Of a stretch of DNA of 64,000 nt, positions 57,250 through 64,000 are shown one piece after another. The stretch's first letter is position 1; each line of letters opens with the position of its first letter. Location: NCBI RefSeq assembly GCF_964204645.1, contig NC_134027.1, forward strand, positions 24,540,485-24,604,484, read 5' to 3'. The notes under the pieces were generated by a model. The model searched no databases, was not told the DNA's origin, and saw only the letters and a program-made list of their open reading frames with translations. This DNA comes from Tubulanus polymorphus (Eukaryota > Nemertea > Palaeonemertea > Tubulaniformes > Tubulanidae). A program made the translations under genes and the position numbers.

Positions 57250-58839
57250 CGTTTAAACATTGCAGAACTGATACGACCGTTTCTGGTTGGTATCCCGTTG
57301 ACATTTTCTTCGTGAAAACCTTTTTTTATCGAAGACTTTAAACTTTGATATTCATCGATTATTCATTCTCTAGATCCGCTTAACGTACTCTATATCGGAG
57401 GTCATATCCCCGACCGTGGAAGTGGAACCTGAATACTGATTGAAAACTGTGTCATCGGATTGTGTCATCTCTCGTTCGAAAAAAAATCGGTTGGCAATTT
57501 CCTTTCTCGTTCTTGTTCTTTTGCCGCCGACAGGCAACGAAGCTGAAGTCTTTTGATATAACGACGAAACGCCGTCATTGTACTGATTCGACCTTTAACT
57601 CATCCGTAACAACCAGTCGATTTTTCGCATCTTCTTACGTAACCACGTCGACAAATCGTCAAAGAACCTATTATCGAGACATAAAGAAAACTTGCTCGCT
57701 GAATCCGTGCGACCGGTGTCTTTCATAAATCTCTTTAATCACGCTAAAGTGCCCCGGGGCTGTTGCTTGAGCCTGAGATAGCGCCGAATAATAAATAACG
57801 GCAATGATTCAAAAATTTAGACCTACAGCGCAACAGAATTCATTTATATTTATAGGCGTGCCTTTATACTTGCATTGCTTTAATCAGCGAATCAAAAGCC
57901 TTACTGAAGTTACCTACCCCTATGAATCGATGCAATATTCGTTCATAATGGGTACATGAAGAAACTCAATCGATTTCAGGGTAAAACCTTGTCGTGAAAG
58001 CTCAGTCCAACGCACACGACGCACACGACTAAACAGTGTTTCCCTGCGTCGTGTGCGTTGGGCTTCAGCCTGATGGTAATAGACTATCTTGCGAAACATT
58101 GGAAACTGCGTTTGCCAAACGACAAAAGAAAGGTATTTCTAAGAACCTGAAGTCTTTCAGCTCAAACCCACTTTAAAGATACTAAATTGGATGAACAAGT
58201 TTATCAAAACATTGATTTGAAATAGACATGAATTTTATACTCTGGGGCTTGTATCAATAAACTCATTTATCCAAATTGTAACTTTTGGTGTGCAACTTTT
58301 CACTGTCTTGTGGGGAAGACGATCTTCAAAATGTTTTAAAAGAATCTACTAGTCTTAAAAATGGATTGTTAAACGTTAATATATATCATCAAGCATGCGG
58401 AGGCTTCGCTTCTTTAGAACTCGGAGATAAGCTTTCACTACGAAACAGACCGCCTCCCGTCGAGGGGGGTCAACAAAGAAAGACGCACGTCTGAGAGCGC
58501 GAGAAATGTTGCCTTATTTTCGTAAAGAAACTAATTATCGCACGGACCTCTGCAGGGAATTGCAGAAAATAACCACGCGTATCGGATCAGTGTAATGTCT
58601 GGAAAAGGCGAGACACTTTAAGCATAAGTATCATTGACTTGCTTTGTGGTTGGGAGAGGGGATTGGAACATGGCATTTCAAGTTACCTCAGATCAGGTTT
58701 TCTCGTTCGCAAAGCAGCGGCCCTTAAGAGAGTTACAGTAGCTGGTTATTGTCGAATACATATCTCGCAGAAAACCTCGTGTGCGCGGTGACAACGCGGT
58801 TGATATGGTGAACTGCGTGCGTTTGATTTCACTCTTCGC
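57250..58839. other. Intronic DNA with one strong hairpin
   Basis: No exon I can support. It contains the hairpin at 58004-58064. An 88-codon Ser/Thr-rich ORF at 57462 has no motif. Confidence 0.35.
58004..58064. repeat. Hairpin with 20-base arms
   Basis: agtccaacgcacacgacgca / tgcgtcgtgtgcgttgggct with one G-T pair and a 21-base loop. The left arm itself contains a direct duplication (acgcacacg twice). Confidence 0.8.
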
Positions 58840-59060
58840 CCAGTTCCACATTTGTGGGGTGTGAAATTTGACTCTCCATCCAGTTCGACAGTTGTGTAGG
58901 ATTAATTAAATTCAAGTTCAAAGTTGTATGGGTTTAATTTGACTCTGGGTGCAATTCCTTAGTTTTGTGGGTTTTATTCAGTTCCGGGTCCAGGTGGGTT
59001 TTCTAAACCCTAAAAAAACCAGTTTTACTCTGGGATCAGTTCCACATTTATGTTGGTTAA
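58840..59060 (+). repeat. Degenerate 'ggtccagttccacagttgtgtgg' array, second locus
   Basis: Five units such as cccagttccacatttgtggggtgtgaaatttgactctcc and gggtttaatttgactctggg. Same family as 55150-55400. Confidence 0.65.
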
Positions 59061-59929
59061 GCAGGAGGCAAAGCGGCATTGTTTTTTTTCTTCAGAAAAT
59101 TTTCTTTGTTTCATATGAATATTCTTTTTTGATCAATTCGTGTTGTTGAATATAGACTGACGGTAACGAAACAATCTACTTGCGATTAATAATTCAGAAT
59201 ATTGCGTCCACGTAACGTAGACAGCCTTGAGCTGACTAACCCACGCTGAGCTCCGTGCAGCGCATAAGCACCACCGGTGCAAAACTCGAACGGATAGAGA
59301 AACGAGATTGTTTTGTTTTCTTGTCAAGTCAACGACACGGCGTGTTGTATACGGGTCGGATGATCGTCGATAATGAACGTTCGGCCTTGAAAATGACGGC
59401 CAACTCAACCGGAAAATAACCGATCGAAAAGAATCTGTCAACAGAACTCTACTGCGGTAATCGAGGGTCCGCCTGGTTCGCTATAGTGTACATCTATGAT
59501 GCCGGATCTTTTTTTCGAAGGCAATTTTATTACATTCCCAGAATAATCTACATCAACAGATTTGAAAAAGGTTCATATCATTAATTGATACAATTAATTT
59601 ATTTTACACAGTAATGATGTAAGATAACATCGGGGTAACCTGAGGAAAGCATAGATTTTAAAATCAGGCTGGCACCCTAAATGGACACCAGAGTGTAATG
59701 AATAGGAATCTAGCCACGAAATAGAATCGATAGTTTTTTCAACACGGACCCAGCAATGTTGTACCAATGAATTATTCCATTGAAATTATTGCACTGGATT
59801 TCCACGGTTGACTTGCGAGGATCCGCTAGGGGCGCCAGTGTGCAGTAGGACATCAATACTGTATTCCAGTTCCACATCTCATCGGTAAAGTTAGACAGAA
59901 TTAGAACAAGCTCATTTCGATGTGTCTTG

Positions 59930-60165
59930 AAATAGGGATTGACCCTATTATTTATTTGATAGGTAGATTGCGTTTGATTTGTTTTGATTTGTCCCTTAAA
60001 CCCACAACACCTGCCGGGATCGATCGAAACAGGAGGTTTGATTTTGAAATCGGAAATCGAAGTACAGATGTAGTTGTGTTATAGGCTGTCGAATTTACAG
60101 AATTTTCTGTTTAAATCGAAGTACGTAATCGGAAATTTCGGTTCCGGTTCATTCAAACAATCTTC
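59930..60165 (+). repeat. Interspersed 'aaaatagggattga' family, copy 3
   Basis: gaaatagggattgaccctattatttatttgatagg ... cctgccgggatcgatcgaaacaggaggtttgattttgaaatcggaaatcgaag ... tagttgtgtt ... gtttaaatcgaag. On minus it overlaps a 69-codon ORF (60079-60288, HLNLKLKHLEDCLNEPEPKF) whose end is conserved in copy 2 and faintly at about 61750-61790. Confidence 0.65.
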
Positions 60166-61496
60166 CAAATGTTTTAGCTTTAGGTTCAAATGCGAAAGAA
60201 CTTCGGGTACTAATTCCCATCTATGATAGATATACCTAATATTCCTCGTATTGAATGACGCACAAAATTCGAATATCGAATCTAGCAAAGTCGATCCGGT
60301 GTGAAATGGTTAAATCTGCTTGAAAATTATATCTACGAGTTTTGATTGATTAAATCCCATTTCCTCTTAATGTGACAAGCTCTGCGCGTTGATGACGCGG
60401 CATCTCATCAAGCTCTCAAAATAAAAATCACGTATTTGTCTAGTTTTCAGATCCTCGCAATATCATCTGAAGAGTATTAGATGGATTATAAAATGAACAT
60501 TGCCGCTTCGAACGAATTATAATCTAGAAAGGTCCGGAAATTAATACCGGTATTGTTCTCATTCGAAGCACTGAACTGGTAGAGGACTCAGTTCCCGTCT
60601 TTTGAGTAGAGTGAAAATGATGCAATTTTTAAAAACGTCAAGTTGCTAAAGTTATTCAAACTATAGGATTGTCCTGACTGATATTTTCGGACTCGAGTTC
60701 TTCGAAAGTTCTTCAAAATTCTGCAAAATTACCCAGTAATTTAAGAGCCACTTCGAAGCTACAGATTTTCGCTCAAAAATGTGCAACCAAAGAAAGAGGC
60801 ACTATTGATATTTTCGAAAAAGTCTTCCGAAGCTAACGGATTTTATAGATAATATATAATATTCATTCTGGCATCAACATTATCGAGGTTGAAAATGATG
60901 TGAATATGGAATCGATGATAGAAGCCTGAACAGAGCCATAAGGCTGTATGAATCATATTGACGTCGCTGTTCAGGTAACTGCGGAAAATAGCAAAAAGAA
61001 ACATGAAAAAAGAAAAATGATACAATGATTGATAAATGAAGAATTGACAATATATCATTTCAATAATCCTAGATCTGAATTCATTGGATTCATTATCATC
61101 GACGTAAGTTTAAACGTTATCGCTATAACATGCTTTTTGATAAAAAACATTATTGGAATACGAATGACGTATGTTTAAGTATAGTTCTATAGTAACAACC
61201 AACGAGATGATGGCTTCATCAGCCCGACGAGAGAGAGAGGCAATCATCCAAAAATAGAAATTTATTGTGATTAGCGAATCAATTAAATAACCGATTATAG
61301 AAAGAATTACGTAGAATCATCGCTTGTTTTGATTGGATTTCGAAGCAATTTCGCCGATCTGTGTTTTACTGATTGACGCGCGCGGGCGTAACGATGCACT
61401 AATCTAAATTAATATAAGACGAACGTGAAAAGGGCTTCGCGTTGTCCCGAATTAATCATCAAGTTCAAGGCAACGAGCAGTATTTTAGAAAATGCG
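60166..61496. other. Intronic DNA
   Basis: AT-rich with no recognised gene. ORFs are short and without motif. Confidence 0.35.
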
Positions 61497-61630
61497 TGTC
61501 AGGGGCTCTTGGGTGGAGGGAGGCAATGAGGATAAGTATCTTACCCCGGGCACCACGGTAATGTATACGGGGTTCGAACCCACGACCTGGCTTCCAGTCC
61601 TCGAACGCTATAACCACTCGCCCACACTAA
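61497..61630 (-). mobile_element. tRNA-derived SINE, second family
   Basis: On minus: gtgtgggcgagtggttatagcg (box A), tggcttccagtcctcg-region, then cgtgggttcgaaccccgtat (box B). It is followed by gtggtgcccggggtaagatacttatcctcattgcctcc, the 'conserved central' type of sequence found after the tRNA head in several marine-animal SINEs. No target duplication is seen. It differs from the family at 56.3 and 57.0 kb. Confidence 0.75.
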
Positions 61631-62314
61631 CAGATATCTAAAATATTCAAACCTTTCCTGCGAGTTCCATCTCTGTGGAGTTAGTTTTAAAAACTGATGT
61701 ACAGTGTCAGACGCTAGGCCGAATTCAAATATTTCTTTCGTTACAAAGCGAAGTACGCCATTGAAAATTTCGATCCCAGTTCGTATGAACATTTCTCCGC
61801 CGCTGGAACCGGTAAACGACTGAGTGAAGCCGCGGAAGTCTTTATATTCCGCACTGTTTTAATGGACGTATATAAACGGTAGTCATGTCCTCGGGTGTTT
61901 GCGGTGAAGAGAGATCCCATTGATTTCTATCCATCTTCCAATTTCACGCATCGTTAAACCGCAGTTTCCGTCAAGGCGGATGTCACTAAGTACCGATATC
62001 CCGATTACAACTTCCGCTGTTCATCAGACTCGGCGGCGCTTAATATCCGAGTCCGTTCGGAATTCACTAAACATGAAAAAATGATTAGTCGTAGAGACAA
62101 AACTTCTAGTTTTCAGCGCTGTGTCCCCAAACCCGCAACGCAGTCCGACAATTATCTATTTTACGACGGCCGACCCACTTTTGACCATGTCCCCATAACA
62201 AGACAAGAAACGAAATTGATTTCAGAGCTGGTGTTCAATGTCTCTGTAATTTCATAAATATTCGGGTGAACATCGGGTGGATAGAACGATGACCACACTC
62301 AAACGTGGTGAACG
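61631..62314. other. Intronic DNA
   Basis: No gene recognised. A weak match to the ELGSKF/NEPEPKFP coding-like segment of the aaaatagggattga family lies on minus at about 61745-61795. Confidence 0.35.
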
Positions 62315-62544
62315 GATAATAAGATAAAAACCCACTATCTACAGATTAAAAGAATTTAAAAACAAGAATTTATTTATTCAATATAAAATATATAGAATAC
62401 ACGACGTTTCGATCTCACTACCTGACGATGATCTCTAGGGTGAGATCGAAACTTCGTGTCTTATATATATTTTAGATTGAATAAATAAATTCTTGTTTTC
62501 AAATTCTTTTAATCTGTAGATAGTGGGTTTTTATCTTGTTATCG
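62315..62544. repeat. 230-bp foldback containing a hammerhead-like motif
   Basis: Arms 62315-62418 and 62440-62544 match as reverse complements almost throughout (aagataaaaacccactatctacagattaaaagaattt ... gatctcac) with few differences, around a loop of about 20 bases. The loop side reads CTGACGA-T-GATCTC-tagg-gt-GAGATC-GAAAC. Confidence 0.88.
62421..62452 (+). ncRNA. Hammerhead-like core, third copy
   Basis: CUGACGA matches the hammerhead box CUGANGA exactly. One extra U follows, then a 6-pair stem II (GAUCUC/GAGAUC) and GAAAC. The stem differs in sequence from the copy at 51551-51586 (GACUA/UAGUC) but still pairs. Activity is not established. Confidence 0.4.
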
Positions 62545-62929
62545 GGTGGATATTTACGAGTTGCCTGACAAAATACAAATAACTTGAATTTTATTCGATT
62601 TATTTATGGTAGAACTCTGTAATAGTGCATGTTTTTCCTTTGTTTCCTCTGTACTTATATCTGCTTTGTGGTTAGAATACGTAAACAGGCTTGACTGATG
62701 CACACGTGCTCGCTGAGTTTTACTGAGGATGCCAATTTTCACCGATTCAGCTTTCTGTATTTCGCTTCGTTAAACCGGGTTGAAGCCTTATAAGAAGTCG
62801 CATATCGTCGCAGAGTTTTTTCGGACGACGAAGTCACATTTTGGAAGACGTTTTGCAGATACTTCCAATGGATGCGTACACGCGTCACTTCACTTAACTC
62901 GAGTTAGATAGAGCTAGAATTCATCGGAT

Positions 62930-63220
62930 AGGGAGAGGGAGCGGAAGAGGGAGAGGGAACGGGAGAGGGAGAGGGAGAGGGAGAGGGAGAGGGAGAGTGA
63001 GAGTGAGAGTGAGAGGGAGAGGGAGAGGGAGAGGGAGAGGGAGAGGGAGAGGGAGAGGGAGAGGGAGAGGGAGAGGGAGAGGGAGAGGGAGAGGGAGAGG
63101 GAGAGGGAGAGGGAGAGGGAGAGGGAGAGGGAGAGGGAGAGGGAGACCGAGACGGAGACGGAGAGGGAGACCGAGACGGAGACGGAGACGGAGACGGAGA
63201 CGGAGACGGAGACGGAATGA
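62930..63220 (+). repeat. (GAGGGA)n then (GGAGAC)n microsatellite
   Basis: About 35 GAGGGA-type hexamers, with a few gagtga variants near 62996-63012, followed from about 63145 by GGAGAC/GAGACG hexamers. The plus strand is almost purely purine in the first part. The Arg-Gly, Ser-Pro and Leu-Pro ORFs over it are artefacts of the repeat. Confidence 0.95.
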
Positions 63221-63780
63221 CCACAAGGGGGTAGAGACTGAGAGGGAGAGAGCCGGAGATGGAGAGGTAATTCCTGCTACATGCAACCCGTTGTAAACTC
63301 GTAAAGCACGCATCCTGACTGGAGCCGTAGATCTTACCGAGAATTACACAACAAAACGATTGGCAGCTTAAGCACTGAGTTTCGCGGATCATGTGGAATT
63401 ACCGAGGAAATACGAAGCGTTTAACTATCGCAAAAAAAACTCGTAAACTACTGAAAAAAAGGGAAATTCACTAACCGCGTATTGTGAGAGGAATCGTGTA
63501 ACATCTCATGTTTGGATTAGAGGTTTATTTGAAGACCAAATCCAGAGAGCGAGATGTTGTCTATTGTTTTATTTTTATGAATTTAGTCTCTCACTCTAAA
63601 GTATAATCGTAATCTGGCTCCAGTTCCAGAGTCGTGAGTCTGGGTTCATTCTCACATGAAACGTGGTTCCTTTTAGGGAAAAATACTTGCATTTTTACAG
63701 AAATTGTCAAATCTTTTTTTCAAATGTTCAATGACTGTTTTTGTCGTAACGAATATGCTAATGGTATGCTACTTTTTCAG
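63221..63780 (+). other. Intron 3, last part, before the CUB exon
   Basis: No gene seen. One unit of the gctccagttccagagtcgtgagtctgggtt repeat lies at 63618-63648. It ends in a good acceptor (tactttttcag). Confidence 0.45.
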
Positions 63781-63948
63781 GTGACGACACGAACGCCTCC
63801 GAATTCCCGCCTCCACTCGTTAAAGATTACCGACCGGGTGACACGTGTTACGATTTCACGCACGGTGATTGGAGGAAACGAACGTTCACCAGTCCGAATT
63901 ATCCGCTCAATTATTCGAACAAAACCGAATGCATTAGTCTATTAGTGG
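63781..63948 (+). CDS. Exon 4: linker and first part of a CUB domain
   Basis: 168 bases, phase 1 at both ends. The acceptor is ctactttttcag and the donor GTGG|GTACGT. It encodes DDTNASEFPPPLVKDYRPGD, then T-C-Y-D-F, FTSPNYPLNYSNKTEC and ISLLV. The pattern C...FTSPNYP-x-NY-x5-C is the first disulfide segment of a CUB domain. The rest of the domain must lie in exons to the right. N-linked sites NAS, NYS and NKT fit an extracellular protein. CUB proteins include tolloid-type proteases, neuropilins and NETO-like receptors; which one this is cannot be told from this part. Confidence 0.8.
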
Positions 63949-64000
63949 GTACGTATACTGCTTACTATGGCGGCCGTTTCGGCCCACATTTAAAAAATGT

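Noticed and set aside
62904-63392. Ser-Pro, Leu-Pro and Arg-Gly repeat ORFs on both strands
   Set aside because: They are artefacts of the GAGGGA/GGAGAC hexamer microsatellite, open in several frames at once.

Overview
This window comes from an animal nuclear genome and shows no prokaryotic operon structure. Coding sequence is sparse and AT-rich, split by introns with GT..AG borders, and surrounded by microsatellites, tRNA-derived SINEs, LINE fragments and many short terminal-inverted-repeat elements. A large single-exon class A peptide-type GPCR family together with this repeat load suggests a marine invertebrate, probably a lophotrochozoan. That placement is inference; no diagnostic marker gene is present.

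Layout. (1) 1-5111, minus strand: the 5' part of a gene for a long, disordered, proline-rich and acidic scaffold-like protein. There are two long exons (1935-3479 and 1-1361, the latter running off the left edge) and a probable 5' exon at 5026-5111. All junctions used are phase 1. An in-frame 15-bp coding minisatellite encodes about 15 pentapeptides of the type K-Q-x-D-N. (2) 3500-7650: intron and intergenic DNA with several small transposons and a minisatellite. (3) 7.7-26.7 kb: six intronless-ORF 7TM receptors, five on plus (7713, 10719, 14783, 18859, 22433) and one diverged copy on minus (26663-25539). Three of the plus genes lie in near-identical 4.05-4.08 kb direct repeats (8954-13003, 13004-17085, 17086-21140). 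Each repeat carries a (CT)n(CCCT)n array and a nearly perfect hairpin palindrome before the receptor. All six receptors lack the usual class A disulfide cysteine at the top of TM3, although the WxFG-type motif before it is kept. All six instead have an N-terminal cysteine that could pair with the second extracellular loop. (4) 27.5-32 kb: a large, imperfect inverted repeat surrounding about 3.4 kb, with LINE tails, a remnant of receptor 5' flank, and small ORFs of doubtful status. (5) 34878-63948, plus strand: the start of a probable secreted or membrane CUB-domain gene reconstructed from four phase-1 exons (13 coding bases, 51 bases, a 27-base microexon and 168 bases). Joined, they read as a signal peptide with an A-x-A cleavage motif followed by the first part of a CUB domain. 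Its introns hold most of the DNA from 35 to 64 kb. (6) Mobile and repeat DNA throughout: elements with visible duplications at 6017-6229 (AATT), 48443-49488 (TA) and 49743-50587 (ACGAT), a SINE at 57040-57237 with a 12-bp duplication, a palindromic MITE family of four copies, and a four- or five-copy interspersed family starting 'aaaatagggattga'. There are also three Penelope-like hammerhead-type motifs, one inside a 230-bp foldback.

How the parts relate: the receptor array is a recent local expansion that looks like rapidly evolving ligand receptors. The scaffold and CUB genes are independent neighbours. I found no functional rRNA, tRNA or CRISPR.
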